Source of the DNA: Clostridium polyendosporum
Lineage (GTDB): Bacteria > Bacillota > Clostridia > Clostridiales > Clostridiaceae
NCBI RefSeq assembly: GCF_018332455.1
Contig: NZ_BOPZ01000006.1
Coordinates: forward strand, 62,001 to 126,000
DNA: 64,000 nt
Direction of reading: 5' to 3'
Part shown: positions 35,410 to 43,805 of the stretch, piece by piece
Layout of the letters: each line of letters begins with the position of its first letter
Numbering within the stretch: position 1 is the stretch's first letter
Notes under the pieces: model-generated
Told to the model about the DNA's origin: nothing
The model's database searches: none
The model's input: the letters and a program-made list of their open reading frames with translations, nothing else
Translations under genes and position numbers: made by a program

Positions 35410-36216
35410 TTAGATTGATAAAAAAGAAACTTCTAGTGGATTTCTATCAACTAACCTTGGATAATTGTATTTTGGATATCCTACCATAACTGCTCCTGTT
35501 ATTTTTTTACCTTTAGGAATATTGAATAATTCAAGCATTGGGGAATTATCTTCGAGTGCAATTTTTTCAAAGACTCCAGCCCAACAAGAACCTAATCCGA
35601 GGGAGGGAGCATATAATTCCAGATATGCTAATGAAAAAATAGAATTTTCTCTTCCTCGTGTAAAATTTGTATCAGCAGTTGCTAAAATAAGACAAGGTGC
35701 TCCGCGAAAAACAGTGTCAATTCTTTTGTTATTATAAGACTCAATATAGTGATGGAATCTTTCGTTTAATAATTCATCTCTGCTTAGTCTTTCAATAGTA
35801 AGTTTAATAGCTTTGTTAAGTATGCTTTTATCATCTACAATTATATAAGATATTCCTTGTAGATTACTTCCAGTAGGAGCGAAGTGAGCAATATTAACAA
35901 GCTCAATTAATTTTTCTTTCGGAACAGATGTTTCTTTATAAGATCTGATTGAACGTCTTGAACGAAGAAAGTTTTTAGTTTCTTCAGAACTTAATTTTGG
36001 AAAGTCTTTTGTGCTAATTTGATTACTTAGTGGAGTTTTTTTATTATCAATAGCTTCTCTTGGACAAATAGCTACACAATGACCACAGGCAATACAGTTT
36101 TCAGGAAAAATTTCTTTAGGACCATTTTTTCCTAAAAGCAATACATTTTCTGGACATTCATTTACACAAAGACCGCATTTTATACATTTGTCTGGGTATA
36201 TAGTTATTAAATTCAT
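35410..36216 (-). CDS. Ferredoxin-nitroreductase fusion protein
   Basis: A 268-residue protein with two 4Fe-4S motifs at the N-terminus (CIKCGLCVNECP and CIACGHCVAICP, residues 10-55), followed from about 75 by a nitroreductase domain starting RRSIRSYKETSVP, with HFAPTGSNLQGISYIIVDD. The clusters feed electrons to FMN, so it can reduce nitro compounds or quinones with ferredoxin-like donors. A GGAG site precedes the ATG. It lies behind an MFS gene and an iron-sulfur flavoprotein on the same strand; all three are divergent from a TetR regulator, suggesting a detoxification group (inference). Confidence 0.9.
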   Translation of the reverse strand: MNLITIYPDKCIKCGLCVNECPENVLLLGKNGPKEIFPENCIACGHCVAICPREAIDNKKTPLSNQISTKDFPKLSSEETKNFLRSRRSIRSYKETSVPKEKLIELVNIAHFAPTGSNLQGISYIIVDDKSILNKAIKLTIERLSRDELLNERFHHYIESYNNKRIDTVFRGAPCLILATADTNFTRGRENSIFSLAYLELYAPSLGLGSCWAGVFEKIALEDNSPMLELFNIPKGKKITGAVMVGYPKYNYPRLVDRNPLEVSFLSI

Positions 36217-36263
36217 AATTTATTCTCCTTCATTATAAAATTTAAATTGATAAAAACATATTT

Positions 36264-37481
36264 TTATGATTTTTTTCCAAACTTGTGTAGAATAATTGCT
36301 ATGATTTGAGTTGCCATTCCAAAAGTGCAAACTCCATACCATCCAAAGTGAGAATAGCTATAGGAACCTAAAAATGAACCTAATGCTCCTCCAAGAAAAA
36401 AACTGACCATATAAATAGTATTAAGTCTATTACGTGTTTTTTCGTTTAAAGAATGTACTCTTGCCTGGTTAGAAACATTGCAAGATTGTACTCCTAAATC
36501 TAGAAGAATGATTCCTAAAATAAGTCCCCAAATTTTAAAACCAAATAGAAAGAAGAATAAATAAGCAATTATAACTACGATTATACATATACCTATAGCA
36601 AATCTTGAACCTCTTTTATCTGCTACCTTTCCAACTATCGGAGCAGCAAGAGCACCGCTAATACCAACTAATCCAAATAAACCTGCCGCTTCAGCTCCCA
36701 TATTGTAATGAGAACTTTCAAGTAAAAATATAAGGGATGTCCAAAAAGCACTAAAAGCTGAGAACATTAATGCACCATTAATAGAGGTTTCTCTTAAACT
36801 TGGTTCAGTTTTTATTAGGTGTATCATTGATTTTAACAGTTGAGTATATTTAATGTCAGAAATAGGTTGGCATAAGGGTATCAATTTTCTTAGAATAAGC
36901 ATGAGAGCAAGCATCATAATTGCTGCAATAAGATAAACTGTTCTCCAGCCGAAGTAGCCGCCTAAGATGCCGCTGACTGTACGAGAAAGTAATATTCCAA
37001 TTAACAAACCGCTCATTATTGTACCAATAGTTTGCCCTCTTTGCTGTGGATTTGATAGTTGTGCTGCTAAAGGAATAATAAGTTGAGGAATAATAGAAGT
37101 AAATCCAACAGCAAAGGAAGAAATTATGAGAATATATATATTTGAAGAGAAGAACATACTCATAAGTGAGATTATTGAGCATAAAAGCATTATTTCTATT
37201 AAGTTTCTCTTTTCTTTTATATCTCCCAAAGGCAATATAAATATCATTCCAATTGCATAACCTATTTGCGTAAGCATAGCTGCAAAACCTATGATTAATT
37301 GGTTAACATGAAAGGTTTTTGCTATATCAGCTAAGAGAGGCTGGATATAATATAAGTTTGCTACAGTAAGTCCACAAGCTATGGACATGACTAAAATTAA
37401 TAAATTAGTCAATATGGGTTTAGTTTCAAGATTATTTATTAATGAATTTGTTGTTATTACAGTATTATTTGATTGATACAT
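36264..37481 (-). CDS. MFS efflux transporter (DHA1)
   Basis: A 405-residue major facilitator with 12 predicted helices. It has the drug:H+ antiporter signature in helix 1 (VANLYYIQPLLADIAKTFHV) and the loop 2-3 motif GDIKEKRN. Helix 5 has SRTVSGILGGYFGWR, the motif C that marks exporters. It lies between the flavoprotein and the nitroreductase on the same strand, 47 bases before the latter. The ATG at 37481 follows AAGGAAG. Together with the TetR regulator it probably forms an inducible efflux/detoxification unit. Confidence 0.88.
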   Translation of the reverse strand: MYQSNNTVITTNSLINNLETKPILTNLLILVMSIACGLTVANLYYIQPLLADIAKTFHVNQLIIGFAAMLTQIGYAIGMIFILPLGDIKEKRNLIEIMLLCSIISLMSMFFSSNIYILIISSFAVGFTSIIPQLIIPLAAQLSNPQQRGQTIGTIMSGLLIGILLSRTVSGILGGYFGWRTVYLIAAIMMLALMLILRKLIPLCQPISDIKYTQLLKSMIHLIKTEPSLRETSINGALMFSAFSAFWTSLIFLLESSHYNMGAEAAGLFGLVGISGALAAPIVGKVADKRGSRFAIGICIIVVIIAYLFFFLFGFKIWGLILGIILLDLGVQSCNVSNQARVHSLNEKTRNRLNTIYMVSFFLGGALGSFLGSYSYSHFGWYGVCTFGMATQIIAIILHKFGKKS

Positions 37482-37602
37482 TTATAAATCACTTCCTTAG
37501 ATTTTAATAATACATTTGATTGAATAAATGTTTGAAATTATAAGTGATAAAAATCTATTCTAAAGTAGTAAAAATTATCGAATGAATAGGGCAAATAATA
37601 AT

Positions 37603-38238
37603 TTATCGAATAAAATTAGTAAAAATCTTTTCTTCTCTTTCTGGTTTCTTTATAATTCCTTGCCCATTTTCAATAAGTTTCATAAGCCAAGCCATATTTT
37701 TACCTAATATCCTCATTATTTGTATTCCTTCTTCGTCCTGCATTGCTTCACCTGGTAGTCGTCCATTAATAATATTCCAATAGTTAGAAGTAGGGATGAG
37801 CATTTCAGAATGATTAATGTAATTATTTAACTGATCAAAGGTTGGAATTCCACCTGTACGTCTTACTGCTACTACGGCAGCTCCAACTTTATGCCTTAAC
37901 ATACTATCATTGGCTTCTGCCACACGAAAAGCTCTATCTAAAAATGACTTCATTGTTCCAGCAATTGCTGAATAGTGCACTGGTGATCCTAAGATTATTC
38001 CGTCGGCATCCTTCATCTTTTCAATCCAATCGTTAACTGGATCTGTAGCAATAGCACATTTTCCATTTTTATTTTTTGTACAATATCCACAAGCAATACA
38101 GCCTCTAATAGATTTATTGCCTACGTGAATAATTTCTGTCTTTATTCCTTCTTTTTCGATTTCATCAACAACTATTTTTATTCCATGATAAGTATTACCT
38201 TCTTTATTAGGACTTCCGTTAAAAACTACAACTTTCAT
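37603..38238 (-). CDS. Iron-sulfur flavoprotein (Isf-like NADPH-dependent FMN reductase family)
   Basis: A 211-residue flavodoxin-fold protein. The FMN loop NGSPNKEGNT lies at 7-16, a compact cluster motif at 47-61 (Cys47, 50, 53 and 61: CxxCxxC then x7 C) as in methanogen/clostridial Isf, and LGSPVHYSAIAGTMKSFLDR at about 98-118. These proteins take electrons from ferredoxin and can reduce oxygen, peroxide or quinones. The ATG at 38238 follows TAGGAGG. It is the first gene of the minus-strand group next to the TetR operators, so it is probably the most directly regulated one. Confidence 0.9.
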   Translation of the reverse strand: MKVVVFNGSPNKEGNTYHGIKIVVDEIEKEGIKTEIIHVGNKSIRGCIACGYCTKNKNGKCAIATDPVNDWIEKMKDADGIILGSPVHYSAIAGTMKSFLDRAFRVAEANDSMLRHKVGAAVVAVRRTGGIPTFDQLNNYINHSEMLIPTSNYWNIINGRLPGEAMQDEEGIQIMRILGKNMAWLMKLIENGQGIIKKPEREEKIFTNFIR

Positions 38239-38383
38239 TGATTTTTCCTCCTAATATAATTAATAACATTTGAACACTTTATCAATTAGTAGGTATTTAA
38301 TTTGATTGAGTCTAGTTATTGTACCTGTTAGGTGTCTTACAATTTAACTTTTTCGTTAAAATGATAAAGTTAATCAATATAAA

Positions 38384-38428
38384 ACTGAACGTTTAGTTTA
38401 TAAATATATAATATACTAAACGTTCAGT
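38384..38428. promoter_or_regulatory. Two palindromic TetR-type operators
   Basis: ACTGAACGTTTAGT (38384-38397) and ACTAAACGTTCAGT (38415-38428) are each near-palindromes, exact reverse complements of each other, with centres 31 bases (three helical turns) apart. They lie between the flavoprotein gene (minus) and the tetR gene (plus). Confidence 0.75.
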
Positions 38429-38534
38429 ATTGTAAATAGTTTTTTTATCTTTAAAACAAAAAAATATATAGTATAATATACGTATAGTTTATTAAGTATA
38501 TTATTATAAATTAAATACAATGGAGGTAATTATA

Positions 38535-39116
38535 ATGGAGAATAAATTAGGACGTCCTCGTTGCGAAAAAACTAAGACTGCTATTCTTTCCGCTGCATAT
38601 GACTTATTGCTTGAAAATGGTTTTGGAGCTGTTACAATTGAAAAGATTGCTGAAAGAGCTGGGGTTAGCAAAGCTACTATTTACAAGTGGTGGCCAAACA
38701 AAGCTGCTGTTGTTGTGGATGGTTTCTTAAATGCTACTAATACGAAGCTTCCAATACCTGATACAGGGTCAACTATTAAGGATATGTTAATCCAAGTCAA
38801 TAATTTTGTAAAATTTCTAATGAGTAGGGAAGGAAATGTAATTACTGAAATAATAGCAGAAGGACAGTCTGATCCAAAGTTAGCTGAGACATATCGTACA
38901 ATATATTTTAAGCCTCGCCGAAATATTTCAAAACAAATTTTAGAACGTGGAATTTCAAGAGGAGAATTGAGAAAAGATCTGAATATAGAGGTAAGTATTG
39001 ATTTAATTTGGGGACCTGTATTCTATAGATTATTGATAACTGGAGAAGTAATTGATAGTACCTTTGTAGAAAACTTGGTAAATTATGTACTTGAAGGAAT
39101 TAAGTCTAGTTTATAG
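38535..39116 (+). CDS. TetR/AcrR-family regulator
   Basis: A 193-residue repressor. The helix-turn-helix is at residues 10-60: KTKTAILSAAYDLLLENGF, then VTIEKIAERAGVSKATIYKW; the C-terminal ligand domain (TetR_C-type, with IAEGQSDPKLAETYRTIYF and LIWGPVFYRLL) resembles the AcrR group with DUF-type C-terminus. The ATG at 38535 was chosen because GGAGG lies nine to ten bases before it; the frame opens 15 bases earlier. It is divergent from the flavoprotein/MFS/nitroreductase group with two palindromic operators in between. Confidence 0.92.
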   Translation: MENKLGRPRCEKTKTAILSAAYDLLLENGFGAVTIEKIAERAGVSKATIYKWWPNKAAVVVDGFLNATNTKLPIPDTGSTIKDMLIQVNNFVKFLMSREGNVITEIIAEGQSDPKLAETYRTIYFKPRRNISKQILERGISRGELRKDLNIEVSIDLIWGPVFYRLLITGEVIDSTFVENLVNYVLEGIKSSL

Positions 39117-39600
39117 AAATGTTTGTTTCTAAATAGGTATTGATGATGAATTCTGTAAATATAAAAATTTGTGTGTAATAAAGGAAATTAATTAAGAACA
39201 TCAGCGTTTATATATTAATTGAAGAAGAAAACAATAAAAAGTGTTAGCACTTACAACTGATACGCTGAACCGTACCTCAAATAAAACCATTATAAAAGAT
39301 ATAACTTCCCATATTGGTAGAAATTTTAATTACTCAGATACTAAGAAGTGTCATCAATTTTATAAATTATGACGTAAATCATGTATGAGTAATAGGGCTA
39401 AGAAAGTCTATTAAGTACTTTCCATTATTCATACTCATTAGGCTAATAATGAGAAGTTAAAAGTTTATAAATAGTTCAATTTAAGAAGTGTCGCCAATGT
39501 AATAGATTGTGACATAACTTTATACGGAATTAGATACTCTGAGCCATACCATAAATAAAGGGGGAAAATAGAGTTAAGAATTTGTTAAAGAGAATTTTGA
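39117..39600. repeat. Gene-free stretch with degenerate internal repeats
   Basis: No gene is seen. A 27-base element (starting GATACGCTGAACC at 39259 and GATACTCTGAGCC at 39533; 22 of 27 equal) occurs twice, as does TAAGAAGTGTC followed by xxCAAT (39342 and 39482). Between them GTATGAGTAAT and ATTATTCATAC can form a long stem (about 39378-39437). It could be decayed mobile DNA or a structured RNA. Confidence 0.45.
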
Positions 39601-39645
39601 AAAAACACCTTCCATTTTATATTGATATGGAAGGTGTTTTTATTC
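39601..39645. terminator. Bidirectional hairpin terminator
   Basis: AAAACACCTTCCAT pairs with ATGGAAGGTGTTTT (14 pairs), flanked by A-run and T-run. It lies 16 bases beyond the stop of the ADP-ribosylglycohydrolase gene on the minus strand. Confidence 0.88.
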
Positions 39646-39660
39646 AAACATTGACTCTTT

Positions 39661-40710
39661 TCAATAAACTTTGCTCTCTACATTATTATAGAGTTTTTCT
39701 GCCATTTCCTTTATTAAATCAGCTAATTCTAACTTATCAATCCATTGTTTGGGAATAGATTCTAAGCCTAATTTTACTCCCAATATATTTCCGCAAATAG
39801 CACCAGTACTATCACTATCTCCACTATGGTTTACTGAAAGCTTCAATGCTTTTTCAAAATCTTCTGGATAAGAAAGAACACTGTATATAGCTATTGATAG
39901 TGCTTCTTCAGCAATCCAACCATCTCCCAGATGTGAAAGCTTTTCTGGACTTGGATTACCATCCTTAGCTAAGGAAACTGCCTTTTTTAATGCATTTATT
40001 GTTTCTTCGTTACTTTCCATATCTTCTAGTATTTTGATGGCATTTTTTACTGCATCTTCAATTGATAAGAAAGCACATAAATCTGAAATTATGCTTGCAA
40101 AAGCGCCCGCAGATAGATACCCTGTAGGGTGACCATGAGTAATTGCAGCCAATTCGCATCCAAGATTGAATGCATCCTTATTTCTATTCATAAAATATAA
40201 GCCAGCTGGAGCCGCCCTCATTACTCCACCACAGCCTTTACTTTTATTGATATGTTTTTTAATAGTACCGAATTTATTGTTTTTAGCACGTACTAAAGCT
40301 GTAATACAACTATTTCCGGGGGCTTTTTGTGAAAATAATTCTTCATATTTAAAAAGTGGGGAACTCACATCTTCAAGAAGATACTCATATTCCTTTGAGA
40401 TAGGATATCCTTGAGTATGCAGCCATCTTTCATAAGAATAAAATATACATTTAGAAATGCTGATGTTTTCTCCATTTTTTCTTTTATTTTCAAAATTTAA
40501 TATGCCTTCAACAGTAAATAATGTCATTTGTGTATCATCAGAAATAAGAGCATTACCAGAAAACATATTTACCTTCAAATCTTCTATGCCATTTGTACCG
40601 TACTTATCATATATTTCATTAAGTTTCAAAAATTCTATTGGATATCCAAGAGCATCTCCAATAGAACCACCTAGTAAACATCCAATGAATTTTTCTCTTG
40701 TTTTTTTCAT
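39661..40710 (-). CDS. ADP-ribosylglycohydrolase (DraG/ARH1 type)
   Basis: A 349-residue hydrolase that removes ADP-ribose from proteins, usually from arginine. Metal and substrate motifs are intact: GSIGDALGYPIE (about 14-25), SDDTQMTLF (about 55-63), the THGHPTGYLSAGAFA helix near 190, and NHSGDSDSTGAICGNILG near 293-310, whose acidic residues bind two Mg ions. The ATG at 40710 has AAAGGTG in front; a GTG three codons upstream overlaps that site. It is not beside nitrogenase genes, the classical DraG setting. Divergent to it is a protein with ADP-ribosyltransferase motifs (41051-41581), so the two may be an opposing enzyme pair. Confidence 0.93.
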   Translation of the reverse strand: MKKTREKFIGCLLGGSIGDALGYPIEFLKLNEIYDKYGTNGIEDLKVNMFSGNALISDDTQMTLFTVEGILNFENKRKNGENISISKCIFYSYERWLHTQGYPISKEYEYLLEDVSSPLFKYEELFSQKAPGNSCITALVRAKNNKFGTIKKHINKSKGCGGVMRAAPAGLYFMNRNKDAFNLGCELAAITHGHPTGYLSAGAFASIISDLCAFLSIEDAVKNAIKILEDMESNEETINALKKAVSLAKDGNPSPEKLSHLGDGWIAEEALSIAIYSVLSYPEDFEKALKLSVNHSGDSDSTGAICGNILGVKLGLESIPKQWIDKLELADLIKEMAEKLYNNVESKVY

Positions 40711-41050
40711 AAAAATCACCTTTTTAAATATATTATACCACTATTTATGAAATTAGTAACATTAAAACAAATAATAAGTCAAAGTATTTTTGTAAAATAT
40801 AGTAAAATAACATATTGTAAATTTTCGCTATATTTATTTTATTTTTTTAGTAAATTTGTCAGATTGACAGTTAAATGGGCATATTATATAATTATGTAAA
40901 CGAATACATTATTTATTTCCATAATACATTTGTTCATTAATAAATCTACAAAAGATTCTGTGATTCTAATTATACAAAAACTATTTGAATGTAAAAATTA
41001 AATTTAAAAGTATATATATATCTTAGATTTAGATAAGGAGTTGATTATGT
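40711..41050. other. Divergent intergenic region between the glycohydrolase and the transferase-like gene
   Basis: About 340 A+T-rich bases with no ORF. Several A/T tracts could act as promoter upstream elements on both strands; no clear operator repeat was found. An AAGGAG ribosome site at 41035 serves the gene at 41051. Confidence 0.5.
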
Positions 41051-41581
41051 ATGTGTACTTCTAAGGAAAAACTAATTTATGATACCTATGTAGAAGGTGA
41101 TTTGATAACTAATGATTTAATTGAATTAGTTCAAAAACAATCAAAAATATTAAATTGTGAAATCTATAGAGGTATTTTTGCTCCTAATATTGTATTAAAG
41201 ATAGGAAAGGATATTAACAAATATTGCCATAATAAAGTTATATCTTTTTCAAAAAATTATAATATAGCAAAAGAATTTTCAAACAAGTTATTTATAGATG
41301 AGAATGTTTTAAATTCCTTAAAGAAGGATGGATATAATGTAGATTATATATATAAATCAGGTGATAATTCTTTTTTTTCTAAAGTAATTATTAGAATGAA
41401 AAATCAAAAATCCTTTGATTTATATGATAATTATAAAAATAAAACATATGAACGTGAAAAAGAGGTATTAGTCCTTACAGAACCTCTTTATATAAAGTCA
41501 ATTACTACAGAAGATGATACAATTATAGTTGATTGTATTGATGAGGATGAAATTTCTGAAAGGTACATGGTTTATATGTAA
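41051..41581 (+). CDS. Putative R-S-E class mono-ADP-ribosyltransferase
   Basis: A 176-residue protein without signal peptide. The order and spacing of motifs fit arginine-type ADP-ribosyltransferases: CEIYRGIF with Arg40; VISFSKNYNIAKEF with Ser65/Ser67 and the following helix; and EREKEVLVL, where Glu136-x-Glu138 is the ExE catalytic pair typical of arginine-specific enzymes. It is shorter than most (about 200 residues), and the first helices are brief. AAGGAG lies ten bases before the ATG. The neighbour on the other side of the divergent promoter is an ADP-ribosylglycohydrolase, which fits the assignment. It could be a toxin with its antidote enzyme, or a regulatory modifier. The call rests on motifs only. 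Confidence 0.65.
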   Translation: MCTSKEKLIYDTYVEGDLITNDLIELVQKQSKILNCEIYRGIFAPNIVLKIGKDINKYCHNKVISFSKNYNIAKEFSNKLFIDENVLNSLKKDGYNVDYIYKSGDNSFFSKVIIRMKNQKSFDLYDNYKNKTYEREKEVLVLTEPLYIKSITTEDDTIIVDCIDEDEISERYMVYM

Positions 41582-42044
41582 AAATCAATTTTGCTATTAA
41601 AAGCCGCACGTTAAGTTTCAAAGTAAGTTTCATAATTAAAAATTTTCTCTTTGGGTAATACAATAGAATCAGTAACCCAAGAAGATATTTCATGGGTGAG
41701 GACGTTCAAATATAAGAGATAATATAGTAAGTATTAATTTTAAGGACAAGCTCTCAAATTTTAGAGGGTATTTATCAATAATTGTATGGATATGTAACAT
41801 TGAATAGATTAACAGTTTTATAGTTTTAGACTATACTGGGTATCTTGCGGTACCCTCTTTCATTTGTGATGTAATTTGGGTTAGGGAAACAATTATCTTT
41901 TAGATACTTTAAATAATATTGATGGTGTTATCGGAACAGCTTTATTTACAAAAGAGGTTACCAAGATAATTATTGCAGGTGAAAACGGAGTTAGAGTGGT
42001 TTCGAAAGTATAATCATATATTAAAAATGCAGAAGGTAAAAAAT
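41582..42044 (+). other. Stretch with a possible gene remnant
   Basis: Mostly non-coding. Near 41890-42012 an open frame of about 40 codons reads LLDTLNNIDGVIGTALFTKE and then KIIIAGENGV before a stop; the composition is protein-like but no family is recognised. It ends shortly before the oxidoreductase remnant at 42045. Confidence 0.3.
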
Positions 42045-42236
42045 ATGAAATTATGTATTGTAGGATCAGGAATGATTGTATGGGATTTCTTGACAATAAC
42101 TCCGTACTTAAATAAAATAGAACTAATAGCTATTTATTACACAAAAAGAAGTGAAGCGGTAAGCAAAGATCTTGCGAGTAAATATAATATTAAAAATATG
42201 TTCAGCAACTATTCTCAGTATTCCAGCAGATATTGA
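42045..42236 (+). pseudogene. N-terminal remnant of a Gfo/Idh/MocA oxidoreductase
   Basis: MKLCIVGSGMIVWDFLTITP starts a Rossmann fold with the G-x-G-x-x motif, followed by IAIYYTKRSEAVSKDLASKY, the usual second strand and helix of this family. The frame ends after 63 codons (family length about 330) and nothing follows it in frame. An intact family member starts 31 bases downstream, suggesting that an old tandem pair has lost one copy. Confidence 0.65.
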
Positions 42237-42267
42237 AATGATATAAATATATTTTAGGGAGGCTGCT

Positions 42268-43284
42268 ATGCTTACAATTGGTTATATCGGAAACGGTAAA
42301 AGTACTAACAGATATCATCTACCATTCGTACTACAAAGAGAAAATATAAAGGTAAAAACAATCTTTCAAAGAAACCCTGAGCATGAAAGCTGGAAAAGAA
42401 TTTCAGGAGTCAATTATACTTCGGATTTGAATGAATTATTAAATGACGAGGACATCCAACTCATCGTGGTTTGTACAAGACATGATAGTCATTATGAATA
42501 TGCAAAACTAGTATTGGAACATAATAAGAACTGTTTGGTTGAAAAACCTTTTATGGAAACCTCGGAACAGGCAAAAGAAATATTTGCGTTGGCAAAAGAA
42601 AAAGGATTGATTGTTCAGGCATATCAAAACAGACGTTTTGACAGTGACTTTTTAACAGTCCAAAAGGTCATTGAGGATGGAAAACTAGGAGACTTACTGG
42701 AAGTGGAAATGCATTTTGATTATTACCGTCCAGAAGTACCGGAATCTGTTCATAATTTTAATCCTATGTGGTCATATTTATATGGACATGGCTGTCACAC
42801 ATTGGACCAGGTCATTAGCTATTTTGGCAAGCCGGATCATATACACTATGATGTTAGGCAATTATTGGGCCAAGGAAGAATGAATGATTATTTTGACTTG
42901 GATTTGTATTACGGCAATTTAAAAGTATCTGTAAAATCCAGTTATTTTAGAATTAAAGAAAGACCAAGCTTCGTCGTATACGGCAAAAAGGGATGCTTTG
43001 TGAAAGAAACCAAGGATCGTCAGGAAGAGCATTTAAAGCTGTTTTATATGCCTGATAATAAAGATTTTGGAGTAGATACAATACAGCATTATGGCGTACT
43101 AACCTATATTGATAAGGAAGGTACAATCCACGAAGAAAAAGTTAAATCCGTAAATGGTGATTATGGAAGAGTATATGATGATTTATATGAAGCCATCATA
43201 AATGACAAAGATAAAACCATTACGGATGAGCAGACACTGCTGCAAATGGAAATATTAGAAACCGGAGTTAAAAGCCTAAAATAA
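42268..43284 (+). CDS. Gfo/Idh/MocA family NAD(P)-dependent oxidoreductase
   Basis: A 338-residue dehydrogenase. Residues 1-120 are a Rossmann domain (IGYIGNGKSTNRYHLPFVL, with VVCTRHDSHYEYA) and the family signature CLVEKPFMET (Lys of EKP in the active site). The C-terminal domain has YQNRRFDSDF and HGCHTLDQVISYFG, with the catalytic-site His. Substrates are typically sugars, inositols or imines. GGGAGGC precedes the ATG at 42268. A truncated relative lies upstream and a terminator follows at 43313. No partner gene tells the substrate. Confidence 0.93.
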   Translation: MLTIGYIGNGKSTNRYHLPFVLQRENIKVKTIFQRNPEHESWKRISGVNYTSDLNELLNDEDIQLIVVCTRHDSHYEYAKLVLEHNKNCLVEKPFMETSEQAKEIFALAKEKGLIVQAYQNRRFDSDFLTVQKVIEDGKLGDLLEVEMHFDYYRPEVPESVHNFNPMWSYLYGHGCHTLDQVISYFGKPDHIHYDVRQLLGQGRMNDYFDLDLYYGNLKVSVKSSYFRIKERPSFVVYGKKGCFVKETKDRQEEHLKLFYMPDNKDFGVDTIQHYGVLTYIDKEGTIHEEKVKSVNGDYGRVYDDLYEAIINDKDKTITDEQTLLQMEILETGVKSLK

Positions 43285-43312
43285 AATTAAAGACTGATTA
43301 AACATAAAGAAA

Positions 43313-43355
43313 AAGGGTTCAGTTCACATTTTAATGAAACTGATCCCTTTTTTAT
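43313..43355 (+). terminator. Rho-independent terminator (repeat-associated)
   Basis: AAAAAGGGTTCAGTT and AACTGATCCCTTTTTT form a stem with T-run after the oxidoreductase. A close relative lies at 50507-50552 beside the intact DUF2922 gene; this one belongs to the duplicated segment that runs to 43531. Confidence 0.8.
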
Positions 43356-43375
43356 AACTAAAACACTATAGATCT

Positions 43376-43531
43376 CTACTGAACATCAAACTTAGTAGTT
43401 TGTCTTTGTGTTAATTGAGCACTATACTTAGAGATTAAAGTTCCACCCTTAGTTAAGAATATATCTTTGGCTATGATGATATTCATTAAAGAGGATACTT
43501 CAGCTTGAGGTATATCATTCTTAACGCCAGT
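43376..43531 (-). pseudogene. Truncated duplicate of the DUF2922 gene
   Basis: The minus strand holds the last 51 codons of a DUF2922 protein (GVKNDIPQAEVSSLMNIIIA and KYSAQLTQRQTTKFDVQ, then stop), nearly identical to the intact gene at 50575-50793. The homology continues past the stop into the shared terminator, and it breaks off at 43531 so that the first 20 or so codons and the ribosome site are absent. Confidence 0.9.
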
Positions 43532-43693
43532 AGTACACACCCCTTTTCCATGTATCTGCTTCTACGTAAGAAAGGGTATTCCCCCCTAAAGATTGTACGT
43601 ACAGTTATATCAGCAATGATAGATGCTCTTCTTTTTTATTTTTCAGTTCTAAAAGTGTCGAAGGTTTGGAAAAAGTTAAATATTATGTTGTAA
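43532..43693 (+). pseudogene. Unrecognised ORF fragment at a repeat junction
   Basis: Directly after the DUF2922 duplicate ends, the plus strand reads HPFSMYLLLRKKGYSPLKIV and SAMIDALLFYFSVLKVSKVW. The apparent start lies inside the duplicate and is therefore not original. It may be a scrap of an unknown gene or mobile element; no family is recognised. Confidence 0.25.
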
Positions 43694-43805
43694 TTTGTAA
43701 AAGCGTGTAATATAATTTAAGTATAATCATAAAGTAGCATAAGGAAAAGAGCTGAGAGAAGAAAGCCTAAGAGCAGAATAAAGAGGGGAAGGGGGGTAAC
43801 TAGCA

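Noticed and set aside
39661-40710. Nitrogenase regulation by DraG
   Set aside because: No nif genes or DraT homologue in view; the neighbour has a different ART signature.
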